This document shows, piece after piece, positions 8,776 to 19,236 of a stretch of DNA of 27,530 nucleotides. Source of the DNA: Nemertoderma westbladi (Eukaryota; Xenacoelomorpha; Nemertodermatida; Nemertodermatidae); assembly GCA_032718475.1 (NCBI GenBank), contig JAUCBJ010007692.1, forward strand, positions 1 to 27,530. Direction: 5' to 3'. Each line of letters opens with the position of its first letter. The stretch's first letter is position 1. The position numbers were made by a program, and so were the translations under genes. Under the pieces are notes generated by a model. That model had not been told where the DNA came from and searched no databases. It saw only the letters and a program-made list of their open reading frames with translations.

Positions 8776-9973
8776 AAATGCTTCTTATGAATTCACAGCC
8801 CGGAATGTGGGAAATAAATATTTAACAAACTTGATCCCAATCGGTTTTCATTACTTTGGAGAATAATAAGTGACATTGCAAATTATGGAGACCATTTGAA
8901 CCTTATAGTCGAATCTTTGCCAATATTATCTTCGTCAGAGGAGTAAATTTTCACAGCAGCTTCTTGCAAAGTAGAACCTTGCCTTGTGTGAGTAGATCCC
9001 GTTGGGTCTGAATAGTTCGGAATCCCTCAATGATTCTTAGATGATAAATGTCTACCTCAACGTCTCACTCGGGCTCGTTCTGATCTCGACCAGGACGGGT
9101 CTTGCTGTCGGGTCAATCCCAGTTGAGGGTTTGGTATGGAAATCATAGGAGTTCGATAGAACTACTAATAGATCTTGTTGTTTCGTTGTATAATTGAGTC
9201 AATAACTATCTCAACGACGTTGATGATGATAATGAACCATATACTTTACCAATATTATTATGGACAAGCATTATATCAACATCAGGGTCCTAATGGAACC
9301 TATTTGATGTTGCTAATGTACACAACACACACACCAATAAATCACCGGTAATATAATCTAAAATTGATAACATCTGACTATCTACTTTTTCACACCTCTA
9401 TCCTCATCAACATATTATTAAGAACTATCTTCCGAGTTCTGTAAGGGGCCCTTTTACTAATAGGTCAACGCTACTCCTCTACTCTACAACTGCATACAAC
9501 CTTCACCAATTAAGATTGCGCATACATTTAGACCTTATTGGTACTACACTGTCATTTGTCCCATCTACTATTCTATACTCAATATTATATCCGGGATTAT
9601 TGCCCATCAAATGTTAATGTATATTGGTTTTACTGTATATTGAACAGACCTTGAATCATGGTAGATATCCGAGCTATTACTATATCACCAGCTTGCTAAA
9701 CATGGTGCTTTTGTTTTTGAAAATTGGCTATTTCACAAAAATTTAGATATATAATTAGTTCGCATGGTTACATCTACTATAAAGTAGGATGGGGAGGGGG
9801 GGTCGACCCCCCCCCCCCCCCCCCCCGTCCAGTGTTAATAATGCCTTCGTTACTTGAAGAACTTCTAAAAGGTAAATGAAAAGTTACGAATTCATCTCAG
9901 TATTACTTTCAATATCAGTTTAAATATTTTGTTCATTTTATTGTTTATATGTTTTAACATCCATAGATTGTAT
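8776..9973. other. Intron between EGF exons 1 and 2, unannotated part
   Basis: No coding exon or RNA gene was found. At 9791-9826 a G-run, TCGA and a 20-base C-run form a palindromic poly-G/poly-C tract like those at the MITE ends. The following GTTAAT may mark the edge of a decayed MITE. Confidence 0.55.
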
Positions 9974-10125
9974 AAATTACTAAGTAAATTAAACAGGACT
10001 TAGGATGATCCAACTCTATAGCAAATGGAGCGGAAAAAATGAATTCGCCACCAGCTGAAATTTTTCCGCTCCATTTGCTTTAGAGTTGGATCATCGTAAA
10101 TCCTGTTTAAATTACTTAATAATTT
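9974..10125. repeat. Near-perfect hairpin with about 66-bp arms
   Basis: The arms 9974-10040 and 10060-10125 are almost exact reverse complements, sharing for example GATGATCCAACTCTA and GCAAATGGAGCGGAAAAA-type blocks. The 19-base loop is 10041-10059. A few mismatches show that it is not brand new. No transposon ends are obvious. It is in the intron, about 90 bases before EGF exon 2. Confidence 0.85.
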
Positions 10126-10212
10126 GTTCATTTTATTAGAATATTCAATAATTGTAAGGTAAACCAGGTGAACTATAATAATTGATAACCTTAACCTTTT
10201 TTTCACTTTTAG

Positions 10213-10344
10213 ATATTGATGAGTGTTTAGATACTTCGAATTGTTACCATTCGATGTCCTTCTGCACGAACACCCTCGGCGGATTCTACTGTACGTGCGA
10301 CGATGGATACAATAAAGATTCTGCTGATAGTAACAACTGCCTAG
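10213..10344 (+). CDS. Calcium-binding EGF-like exon 2 (partial gene)
   Basis: A 132-base phase 1-1 exon encoding a full cbEGF module. It opens with DIDEC and has six cysteines, including CTNTLGGFYCTC, which keeps the beta-hydroxylation consensus. The acceptor is CACTTTTAG and the donor GTAGCT. Its 5' part is nearly the same as exon 1 (DIDECLDTS, then NCYH instead of SCYH), while the 3' part differs more. It joins exon 1 in frame, so the transcript can add or skip the domain without a frameshift. Confidence 0.88.
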
Positions 10345-10498
10345 GTAGCTAACAAGTATAATTATCATATAACATCATCATGCTTCTAATTTTAATTAAA
10401 TTAAATAATGTAATAATTTATATTTTTGTATTAATACTACTACTACTAGGCCAAACGAGCTCGGGCAATATTAATATTTTCTATATAATATCGCTATA
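10345..10498. other. Intron start after EGF exon 2
   Basis: AT-rich, with a short TAC repeat near 10436-10446. No gene is seen. Confidence 0.5.
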
Positions 10499-11678
10499 CA
10501 CCATAACCCTTAATACAACAACCATTTTTAGGGGGTCGGAGCCCCCCCCCCCCCCCTAATTTTTTTTTCAAATTTCAATAAAGCTACGAAATTTGGTATG
10601 ATGATAGATCGACACCTTTTCTTACTTGTGGAATGGCCGGATTTTTTAATTTATGAGCTATTTCGATACAACAAGCCGTTAAAAATCGTCTTTTTCGGAA
10701 CATTTACCCACCTCCGTCAGCTTTATTTTTCGTCTTTGGAATTAAACCTAGATATCATTAGAACCGCCTTCATCTGCAGATTCTTAATCTGAAACCCGTT
10801 GAAAATTTCACCAAGAACTTCCGGAGATATTATCAAAATACTAAGGTGTAATTTTTTGTGACGTAAATCGCTATAATTCTAATGTTTTTTTTACTCAATT
10901 CTAGAATATGAAATGAATGGGAGAATCTTTTAGGCTCGTTAAGCCAAGGAATACCTGTTCACCACCATGGGTGATCTTCCACAGTAAACCCTTCCACTCT
11001 GTTTCCCAAGTTGCCGTGGTTCCCATTTATCGACCACTGTAAGGATGAAAGCCGGGGTTGGGCTAGGCTGCGCTGCAGCATTTAAAGCACTGTGCCCAAA
11101 CAGTGCTGCCCCATCTAGGGATCGAACCCGGGCTCCCTAATTGGAAGCACAGTATTAATGTCACCACTAGACCAAGCTGCTGCTTAATGGATGGTTCATG
11201 GGTCATGAAAAAACAAGATGGAGAATTTTAAACGCTCAGCTAAATAATAATTAATATTCTAGAATAAAGACAACCAAACATCAGAATTATAGCGATTTAC
11301 GTCTCTGAATTTACACATTAGTATTTTGATAATATCTTTACCAATTTTTTGTTAAATTTAAAACGGTTTTCAGATTCAGAATCTACAGACGAAGGCGCTT
11401 CGAATGATATCTAGATTACATTTCAAAGACGTATAATAATTTCTACGGAGGTGGTTAAACATTGCTAATTGGACATTTTTTAAGGGATTGTTGATTGTTG
11501 TATGGAAATAACTGAGAAATTGAAAAATCCGGCCAGGCCACCAGTAAGAAAAGGTGTCGATCTATCATCATACCGAAATTCGTGGCATTTTATTGAAATT
11601 TGAAAAAAATTAGGGGTGGGGGGGGGGGGGGGTGGCTCCGGCCCCCTAAAAATGGTTGTTGTATTAAGGGTTATAGTG
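10499..11678. mobile_element. 1.18-kb foldback element with a SINE in its loop
   Basis: Two arms of over 400 bases, 10499-10910 and 11253-11678, are diverged reverse complements. Matches include AAGGTGTCGATCTATCATCATACC, GACGTAAATCGCTATAATTCT and CTAATACAACAACC-type ends. The outer ends read CACYATAACCC on both sides and are flanked by TA, a possible 2-bp target duplication. Each arm carries a poly-C or poly-G run (10542-10556 and 11618-11632). No transposase is present. The loop holds a tRNA-derived SINE. Confidence 0.75.
10925..11200 (-). mobile_element. tRNA-derived SINE in the foldback loop
   Basis: On the minus strand an A box (TGGTCTAGTGG, 11164-11174) and a B box (GGTTCGATCCC, 11118-11128) are spaced as in tRNA genes. 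A longer GC-richer body follows, down to about 10930. The flanks GGAGAATCTTTTAGGCTCGTTA and GGAGAATTTTAAACGCTCAGCTA resemble each other and could be a decayed target duplication. The edges are approximate. Its core family was not identified. Confidence 0.7.
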
Positions 11679-12202
11679 TAATAATGTGTAAAGCATAGCA
11701 ATTCCAGCGCCTCAACAAACAGTAACAGTATGGTTTTTTAAATGCTTCCACAGGGGTTAATTAACGGTAAATAGACAGAGGCGGTCAGGCTTGTTTCAAA
11801 TATGAGGTCATTGATTATTGGAAACATTTTTGGCGGGCGAGGCGAAGCACAATTTAATCATGACATCACTGTCTAAAAGGTGTTAAATATGATTGCTTCA
11901 GCCAGAAAACTCGCATACCTTTGTCAATGAAATACCTTTGCTGCCCATTATTTTGATTCCTTTATTCATGTGAGATCTTCCGACAGGCCGTCTTAAGGGA
12001 GATATTTAACATAATATGGCTGTATGGTTAGGTTTACTGGTGTACTGGTATTCCAGTAATGGAAAAGTATTATTGGTAGTAGTATTGTTATACCCAGGGA
12101 GTTAGACCCCAATCAATTATCCTTTATTCATGAAATATTATCATCTTCTTTAAAGGAACATTTACATTAATATGAATTTCCTTAATGGTACAGTATCTGT
12201 TT
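11679..12202. other. Intron stretch before the LINE
   Basis: AT-rich. No exon, RNA gene or clear repeat was seen. Confidence 0.5.
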
Positions 12203-12213
12203 ATAAATCATAC

Positions 12214-13232
12214 TACGAGGATCGGCATGCTGCATTGCAGCTGCCGTTTTAAGAATGCTGTGCCGGCTTGTCGAAAAACTTGAGCCGCCACAACTCCCTA
12301 TCACCCATGACATTTGCTAGATCATCCGCATCGTCAAGGCCATTGTCCTTTAAGATGCGTCTCAAGAAATTCATGGGCTGTCCACCATGCTTATTCACTC
12401 CATGAGGCCACCAATGCACAAGATTATGCACTGGCTGGTCCTCACGGCGAATACAATGTCCTGCAAAGCGGAGGTGGCTTTGTTCTAGTGTCAAGCTTGC
12501 GGGAACTAATGAGAAACCTCCAATGTTATATAGTGTCTGGTTGGAGCTGTGTGCATTGTACTTGATGCAGTGAACCCGGCGTAGAATTCTTGTGAATGTG
12601 CCATCCAGAGATTTGGTGTCCTCACCAGTTAGAGCCCAGTATGGACTCCCATAAAGGAGTACTGGAACTACTGCTGCTCTATATAGTCGGACCTTAAGTT
12701 TCCGATGAATTCTATGTGACTTCCAAATCCTGGAAAGCCTATTCAAGGCTGCCCATGCCTTTCCCTTACGTATTCGAATTCTTACGGATCCCAGGTAACA
12801 GAATTCGTCCACATGCTCAAGCATACCATCCTTTGAGCTTATGCTCTCATCCGGTCAGAGACTTGCTGAGGACTTTCAAAGTTAACTGTCAAAATTTTGG
12901 TCTTTCTGGAGTTAATAAAAAGACCAACACTAGAAGCATGTTCTAATGAGCTGAGGAGCCGTTGGGCTCCCTCTATTGATTCTGAGAGTACTCCTAAGTC
13001 ATCAGAAAAGTCTAGATCAGTTAGTTACTTGGCAGGATTTCCTCGACTTCTGGAGCCAGTAGGTGGAGTTATCATCACCCCATCATCATTATAATGATCT
13101 AAGGACATGCGGAGAACATATTCAACAACAATTATAAACAAGAATGGCGCAAGTGTGTCTCCCTGGAGGACGCCCCATAACACTTCAAATGGTTTTGTGC
13201 CACCCTCAACAGTAGACTCACAAACTCAAATG
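12214..13232 (-). mobile_element. 5'-truncated non-LTR retrotransposon (LINE)
   Basis: The insertion is flanked by the 11-bp direct repeat ATAAATCATAC (12203-12213 and 13233-13243), a target-site duplication. It contains the second half of a reverse transcriptase ORF on the minus strand and only about 35 bases of 3' UTR after the stop. Such a short 3' UTR without a long poly-A tail recalls RTE-like clades, but I do not assign a clade. The 5' truncation is typical of LINE insertion. Confidence 0.82.
12249..13232 (-). pseudogene. LINE reverse transcriptase, C-terminal part, broken
   Basis: The upstream part contains GVLQGDTLAPFLF, a conserved RT block, and LDFSDD (12998-13009), the catalytic FADD motif with Ala replaced by Ser. 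At least one in-frame stop lies just before it and a frameshift lies near 12840. From 12824 to 12249 an intact frame encodes the region after the RT core: VDEFCYLGS, then LKVRLYRAAVVPVLLYGS, then FTRILRRVHCIKYN and LRFAGHCIRRED. These blocks are common to the C-termini of many LINE polyproteins. No endonuclease domain is present. This copy cannot produce an active enzyme. Confidence 0.85.
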
Positions 13233-13314
13233 ATAAATCATACGTTCATTTTGAACAATCAGAGTACTGTTCGCTTTTAAATAATAACCAACAAACCAAT
13301 TGTTTCTATTTTAG

Positions 13315-13440
13315 ATATAGATGAGTGTTTGGATTCTTCAAATTGCTACCATGCCACCTGCTCGAACACACTGGGCAGTTTCTACTGCACGTGTGATAAT
13401 GGATATCAGGTAGATCCAGACGACACAAACAACTGCATAG
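13315..13440 (+). CDS. Calcium-binding EGF-like exon 3 (partial gene)
   Basis: A 126-base (42-codon) phase 1-1 exon. It encodes DIDEC followed by six EGF cysteines and CSNTLGSFYCTC, which fits the beta-hydroxylation consensus. It is two codons shorter than exons 1 and 2 because the loop between cysteines 2 and 3 is reduced (CYHATC). Acceptor TCTATTTTAG and donor GTAAGG are strong. The LINE lies in the intron about 70 bases upstream, so its insertion left the acceptor region intact. Confidence 0.88.
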
Positions 13441-13669
13441 GTAAGGTAAATCCGTATTAACATTAAATTGTAAAGCACAGCCATACTTAGGCCTACAATA
13501 ATACAGGCCATGATATCGGAATGTATTTGAAAATATCAATGTCCAGAATATTTGTATATGATTGAAATCAAGAACAACACACTTACATTAGCATAATTAA
13601 TTAATAATCAATAACTACTGTATTTACATCAATATGTACAAAGTAGCACTTTGCAGCGTTATGACCCGA

Positions 13670-13720
13670 GTTTATTTATGTACCGCACGAGCGCAGCGAG
13701 GGAGGTTTACATAAATAAAC
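13670..13720. repeat. 13-bp perfect inverted repeat
   Basis: GTTTATTTATGTA (13670-13682) and TACATAAATAAAC (13708-13720) flank a GC-rich 25-base spacer containing CGAGCGCAGCGAGG. This may be the end of a small DNA element. Confidence 0.7.
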
Positions 13721-14485
13721 AAAGGTCTTTAATGCTAAAAAGCGACCTTTTGCAAGCGATGTGTGTAATTTTGTTACATTATGTCAACTTATTAGCATTC
13801 GTTATGTGAAAAAAGGATTTTATGCACATACTTTCAAACATTTAATCACGTACTATTTCGAATAAGGGAAATATATTAAACATGTAGGCCCTACACAGTG
13901 TTAAGTACGTACATTTATATCAAATTAAAGTTTAATGTTGTTATCTCCAGGATGGATGTAATAAATCTTTCATCCATCTTGACCTTGGTCGACTGAGCCA
14001 AACTTAGTCACTGTCTGTGTCCGTTCAGATGATCGCCATTTTCTTTGCTCATTTTCTCTAAAGTGTCATCTATTGGACGTTACGACAAAATGGATTACAG
14101 TACACGTTAAACAATTAAATTAATAACATACACAATTAAGGCTCAGAGTTCCAGTGGAGCCGAAGCATGGAATGAACGTGGACGAGTCCTCAATAAAGAG
14201 ATTGATGTTTGGGCAGATTATGGGTTAGATATTTACCCAAATTTTCCATCGATAAGTGCGATGCGAGAGCTTCATCATCTGAATTTACTGAAGATAATTC
14301 GGACTCAGTAAAAACATGCTTAAAATCTCAGATAGGCGTTTTCTAATATTAGCTTTCAAAGAAGAAACTGTTTTAAATTCAGATGTATTCATTCAAAACG
14401 CGAATTAATTAATTCAATCAATGGGTTAAAACATGATACTTATTTCAAACATGACATCTACAAAATCAAACTGTTTCATTTTTAG
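13721..14485. other. Intron between EGF exons 3 and 4
   Basis: No gene was found. It ends in the acceptor TTCATTTTTAG before exon 4. Confidence 0.5.
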
Positions 14486-14620
14486 ATATTGATGAGTGTT
14501 CGGATCCTTCAAAACATTGTTACCATTCGCGATCCAGCTGCAAAAATACTGTGGGCAGTTATACCTGTACATGTTCCGGAGGATATTACATAGATCCTGA
14601 TAACATCAACAACTGCAGAG
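14486..14620 (+). CDS. Calcium-binding EGF-like exon 4 (partial gene)
   Basis: A 135-base (45-codon) phase 1-1 exon encoding DIDEC, six cysteines and CKNTVGSYTCTC. The usual Phe/Tyr of the hydroxylation consensus is Tyr here. It is more diverged from exons 1-3, with an extra residue in the first loop (SKHCYH). The donor GTAAGA is strong. It is the last EGF module seen before the galactose-binding-like exon 3 kb downstream, with which its phase is compatible. Confidence 0.88.
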
Positions 14621-15694
14621 GTAAGAAGGCAACCAAAAATTAATCCGCACAGTAGCTTGTACATCAATCCCATATGTCATACTGTTAGGCTGCGTATTAT
14701 GAAGCCGTGCGATTTAGCGATTTCATTTTTTGATGTGTTTCTTAAATTCAAGTGGCAGGACAGTGCAGTAGTTTACTACCAAAGCAGTGCCATTAAAAGT
14801 TGAAATTTCATATCATTCTGTTGTAGAAAATAACATAAAAAAACAATCAATTGATGAATAATAATGATGAAGTCTCATTTGGAAGAAGTGTTGAAGAATA
14901 TCCCGGTTGCTATTGGACCTCTATGAATTATAAACCTTTATTTATAGCGTCAGGCCTGACTTCAACAAAAATTGTACAGTATGTAAAATGATGTCCCTTG
15001 TGACGGAATCTGAGATCCCGACCGGGTAAGATTTATATGCGTCACTTGACTGCTGGTCTGCTGGGCTAGTGTCCTTTTGGCCGAAGGCCGTTGGGGAAAA
15101 ATAACAGAGTTTGTGTTTCTCGATGTTAATGTTCCAAATGATAATAGCACAGAATCAGTTGCAGTATATGATCGAAATCGCAATACAGAATAACAACAGC
15201 AGTGTGTATAGTGATGTTACTAATAAAGTGATGCAAGTGATGGTTACAAACTATAACCGGTCTGCAACTCTGTGATTTATGAACTGACCGGTAAATCAGT
15301 AATCAGGATAACTATATGATTGGTACACATAGATATTGGTTTCACCTCTACTTTACCTGCACCTGTACCCAATGGATGCTTTCCTATCTTTCCCCACGTG
15401 CTTCCCTGCCCGCTATTGGCTTATATACTAATTCTCACTTTGGCACTCCCTGTGAGTGTCAACCCCTGCCGCTAGCCTTGACTAGCTGCGTTCTCCCTGT
15501 GAGGTGGTTTGACAGGGGTTTGTGAGGTGGCTTCCCCACACCAATATACCAAATATTCACAAAATAATACACGAATATATAAATTCCTACAGTAAATTAT
15601 TTAATTACCCACTGTTCGCTTTCAGATTTTAACCTAACTAATGATCCCCATTTTCCCTCGGTCCTAGTCTCGGTACCGTAGTGTCAGTGTCGGT
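14621..15694. other. Intron DNA, no gene seen
   Basis: Mixed composition; from about 15350 it becomes GC-richer. A short dyad GGCCGAAGGCC lies near 15078. No convincing exon or RNA gene was found. Confidence 0.5.
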
Positions 15695-16430
15695 CAACCC
15701 TGTTGCGTGTCCGTCCCATCCTTCCCGAACCCCGAAGGGATCGGTCATCAGGAAAGCGGCACTGCTTGGCTAAGGGTCTGTCAGGTTCGATCGACCCTGT
15801 TGTGTGTCCGTCCCACCTTTCCCGAACCCCGAAGGGATCGGTCATCAGGAAAGCAGTACGGCTTGGCTAGGGGTCTGTCGGTTCATCGCAGGGTCCCAAC
15901 CACCTAAGCTTTCCGAATCCTTTTCAGGCTCGTAGTCGCGTCGGTAGCTGAGAAGCAGCTCTGAATAGTTGGTAGGCCAGTAGAGTCCGGTCCTCTGTCT
16001 TTCGACCCTGTTGCGTGTCCGTCCCACCCTTCCCGAACCCCGAAGGGATCGGTCATCAGGAAAGCGGTACAGCTTGGCTAGGGGTCTGTCGGCCCGTTGT
16101 GAGTCCCAACTGTAAGAGCTTTCCGAATCCTTTTCAGGCTTGTACTAACGCCAGTCATGGAACCCACTCCAGGAAGTCAGTCTTCGTCGAACCCTTCCTT
16201 CGTCCAGTCGGTCGATCCTTCGCAAGTCTCTGGCGCAGTCAGCAAGCTTTCCGAATCCTTTTCAGGCTCGTAATCGCTTCCGGTGGCCAGGGACCGCTAA
16301 GGATCTGTCAGTTCCCGTTGCAAATCCCTGGCACAATCAGCAAGCTTTCCGAATCCTTTTCAGGCTCGTAATCGCTGCTGGTGGCCAGGAACCGCTAAGG
16401 GCAGTCCTTGTCCCCAGGCCTAGCGGGTTA
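15695..16430 (+). repeat. GC-rich block of two interleaved tandem repeats
   Basis: Repeat R (about 92-96 bases, opening CGACCCTGTTGCGTGTCCGTCCC or a variant) starts at about 15695, 15792 and 16013. Repeat S opens with CTTTCCGAATCCTTTTCAGG and starts at 15909, 16119, 16247 and 16345. R also contains a related CCCGAACCCCGAAGGGATCGG motif, so R and S may descend from one ancestor. The block is much richer in G, C and CpG than its surroundings. Open frames through it are not convincing as protein. Confidence 0.8.
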
Positions 16431-17615
16431 AGAACTACCGAAGTAGAAGGAGGTTGTCTAGGCCTAAATAACTATCAGGCAACCCTGACAGCTAAAGTAC
16501 TGCTTGATTTTGCCTCCCACCCTTGGCCCTTAAATATCTGATATGAGTTCCGTGCCCCATAAGTCGCCCCAATATTCGCCCATAAATCGCCCCCAGTCTA
16601 TTGAATATGCCCAAATTTTATGTTCCCGCACCCAGTACTGATATTGGAATATTCATAACAAATAAATCCAAAAAATATTTAACTCGCGTTATGGCAAATT
16701 GAAATACCACGAACAGTCCCCCCCCCCCCCCCCCCCCCAATGACCTTCGTGAGGTCTATCGGTAGATCAAGTTTGCGTAGGTCATTTCCCCATATAAAAA
16801 ACCCAATTTTGTACTATTGCATAGTCTTGATTAATTTGTCCTAGAGTTAATTTACGTAGATATAAAAATAAATGTTCGAAATAAGTGTCTATAGAATGTC
16901 CTGGTCTTCTATCTCCTACTCTGATACGCTTTCCTTTTCTTCGCCCGTCTACTCTCATCGATCGCCAGTGCGGGTAGAGGAGGTGGTTTGACCTCTCACC
17001 TCTCTCTGTGTCGCCCCCCCCCCCCCCGAATTGGTTATGAGGCGAGATTATTATTGGTAATCTCGTATCGCCAACTATATTAATAAAATGCCACTGGTCC
17101 CATTTTAGGGTGGATAATGCAAGGGAATTGAATCCGCTTACATCCCTGAAAGTTGCAATTTCCATCTTTTTACCATACAGCGTTTTCACACAACATCCCC
17201 CACAGATACCACCCTATGTCCGAATATTTTTGAAATAATTAGTTAGGTCCTAGAATGTTAGTAAATTCCTCAATCGTCTAATTTCTGCTCCAAAACAAAT
17301 CCAATATTATTTTTTAATCGATAATTATTTATAATAATGTCCCAGTTTAAAACCAATATATATCTTATGGATATACATTTTGATAATGTTCTGATTTACT
17401 GTATTAAATATATTTATTTATTGGTTCTTGGCTATTATTTTACTTCTGAACATTGTGTTTGCCATTATTTTTAGTGTGTATTTTGATAAAAAGGCAAATT
17501 AGTGTATGAAAGAAAGTATAATAATAATAAAAATTATTACTTATGAATCTGATGTTTTGAATTGGAAGAGGTTGATTAGATATTCTGACCTTAACAACAA
17601 TTAATTGTTTGACAG
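16431..17615. other. Intron DNA with two long C-tracts
   Basis: C-runs lie at 16718-16738 (21) and 17014-17027 (14). A 135-codon minus-strand frame crosses the second tract and looks accidental. The acceptor TTTGACAG ends the stretch. Confidence 0.5.
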
Positions 17616-17790
17616 CCATTGTTGCAGACTCATGCACTGCAAGTTCAGAGTACAATCATTCGTATCGATGCATTAACGCCATAGACAACAATGAGGTAAC
17701 AGAATGGGCTATACGCGGAGGTAGCGAAGAATTGGCGATAGGGAGTTACATCGACATTGTATTTGGTGCTGGTCCTAAAACTATATCCGG
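17616..17790 (+). CDS. Probable galactose-binding (F5/8 type C-like) domain exon (partial)
   Basis: This exon-like segment follows TTTGACAG and continues the phase-1 frame of the EGF exons. It reads about 58 residues with CTASSEYNHSY, CINAIDNN, TEWAIRGG and GSYIDIVFG. That order (ASS-xY, NAIDG-like, EWA, a G-x-WI/YIDIxF strand) is characteristic of the first half of discoidin/F5/8C-type galactose-binding folds, which bind sugars or phospholipids at the cell surface. The donor is uncertain: GTTAGA at 17791 (phase 2) is the best candidate, and otherwise the frame stays open to a stop at 17822. The second half of the fold was not found. The domain assignment is by pattern only. Confidence 0.6.
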
Positions 17791-17820
17791 GTTAGATAAA
17801 AAAATTATATATTTTACTGA

Positions 17821-17862
17821 TTAATTATTAATTAAATAATTAATTAATTAATTAATTATATA
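17821..17862. repeat. TTAA/AATT microsatellite
   Basis: About 40 bases of alternating TTAATTAAT-type repeats just after the galactose-binding-like exon. Confidence 0.85.
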
Positions 17863-18363
17863 CTGTATTATTATTTACTGATTAAAGGAGATATCGATCT
17901 CGATTTTGATGCTTAAATGGCTATCTGAAACACTGGGAGGACAGTGTTTCAGGAAATCCGCCAACAGAAACTGGTCATAAAATGTAATTTTCCAACTTTT
18001 GGTGATTGTTGATAATAAATCGCATAAATTCATAAGATTGATGTTGTAGTTCGTTCTATAGACTTCAAGGTTTTCTATTATTTTTATTTACATACTGTCG
18101 GAACAAAATCGACATAAAATCTATAACCCTCAACTGTATTAACATTTTGCTTTATTTGTTTTTTTTATATTTTATTATATTTTATTGTTAGTGCTTTAAT
18201 CAGGCCTAATCTCGCGATTCTTTTTTGGAATTTTGACAATCCGGTTGGGAGAATGCTGACTTTTAGAAGTGTAACATAAAAAATATAAATTGGCTTTCTA
18301 TCAATGAATATACGAGTGGCGAGTTGTTTGTGAAAAAAAAACACATTAATGTGAATATCTTGT
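17863..18363. other. AT-rich non-coding stretch
   Basis: No gene was seen. A small dyad, ACACTGGGAGGACAGTGT, occurs at about 17930-17947. Confidence 0.5.
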
Positions 18364-18505
18364 TTAAACCACATTAGTACCGGGCTATAAAATGTTGTAC
18401 AAATACCGGGGGTGGGGGGGGGGGGGGTTATATTTATTCAGAGGTTGTTACTTTGCAGCACAAAAATTTCAAGTAGTGAACACCCCCTTCAAATTTTTTT
18501 TGACA
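18364..18505 (+). mobile_element. Left-end remnant of the 6.7-kb TTAA MITE family
   Basis: After TTAA, ATTAGTACCGGGCTATAAAATG and GTACAAATACCGG match 6737-6772 almost base for base. A G-run follows (18414-18427), then TTGCAGCAC and CAAGTAGTG blocks as at about 6921-6947. Roughly 110 bases of the longer copy are missing at the G-run. No right end with TTAA was identified. Confidence 0.75.
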
Positions 18506-19221
18506 ATTTCATCTAGAGCAGATGTTTATCAACATTCCATATTTTAAAACCGTTTAGGAAACTCTATCTTACTTATCGAGATATGGCACTCTGTCCATTT
18601 GGCTGTCGGTCAGTCCGTCAGTAGGTTTGCCCAACAATAACATTTGTATATGGGTTTTCGAGGTCGGTGACATCATTTTTAAATTAATTGCTCAAATTTG
18701 GTCTCTTCGTTTTTGTTTATATGCCTGTCAGTCTGTCCGTAAAAATATAACCAACATCCTGACAACCAAAATGACAATTTGGAAGTCATAATGTTAAAAC
18801 TGACACTCGAAATGAATTCTGCGATCAGGAAAATCCAACACGTTCGTGGGGCCTTCGCGCAGCACGAGGCCCAGTTATGAGATACAAATTAAAATTGAGC
18901 GACTGTATCACAAAATCAGGTTTTGAGAAATTTACCCACACCACCAATCAATCCAAGAAAGGGGGACAGTACGTGTTCACCCCTTTTAATCTCTCCACCC
19001 CCCCCCCCCCCACCCTTCCCAACCACCAATACATAACCGCGACATCTCTACCACCCACGGAAGGGTAGAACGAACTTATTTCCAATCGCACGTTCAATAT
19101 GCAAAGCCAGGTGGTGTATAGGAATATAATCAACGCCGTACTCGTCTTAATTATTATAAGCGTCGTTGCGCTCGTCCTGTTTTGTATTTAAATATATTTC
19201 CTAAACGCAGACTGGCAATCT
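18506..19221. other. Non-coding stretch
   Basis: It holds GTCTGTCCGT-type short repeats (about 18594-18745) and a C-run at 18998-19011. A segment at about 19093-19140 (CAATATGCAAAGCCAGG...ATAGGAATATAATCAA) is repeated in diverged form at about 19784-19831. Confidence 0.5.
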
Positions 19222-19236
19222 TTATAACTATGGATA

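Noticed and set aside
10000-10368. A 122-codon minus-strand frame
   Set aside because: It runs antisense through the hairpin and EGF exon 2; the plus-strand EGF reading explains the cysteine pattern.
16782-17189. A 135-codon minus-strand frame
   Set aside because: It crosses a poly-C tract translated as poly-Gly, and shows no recognisable domain or splice context.
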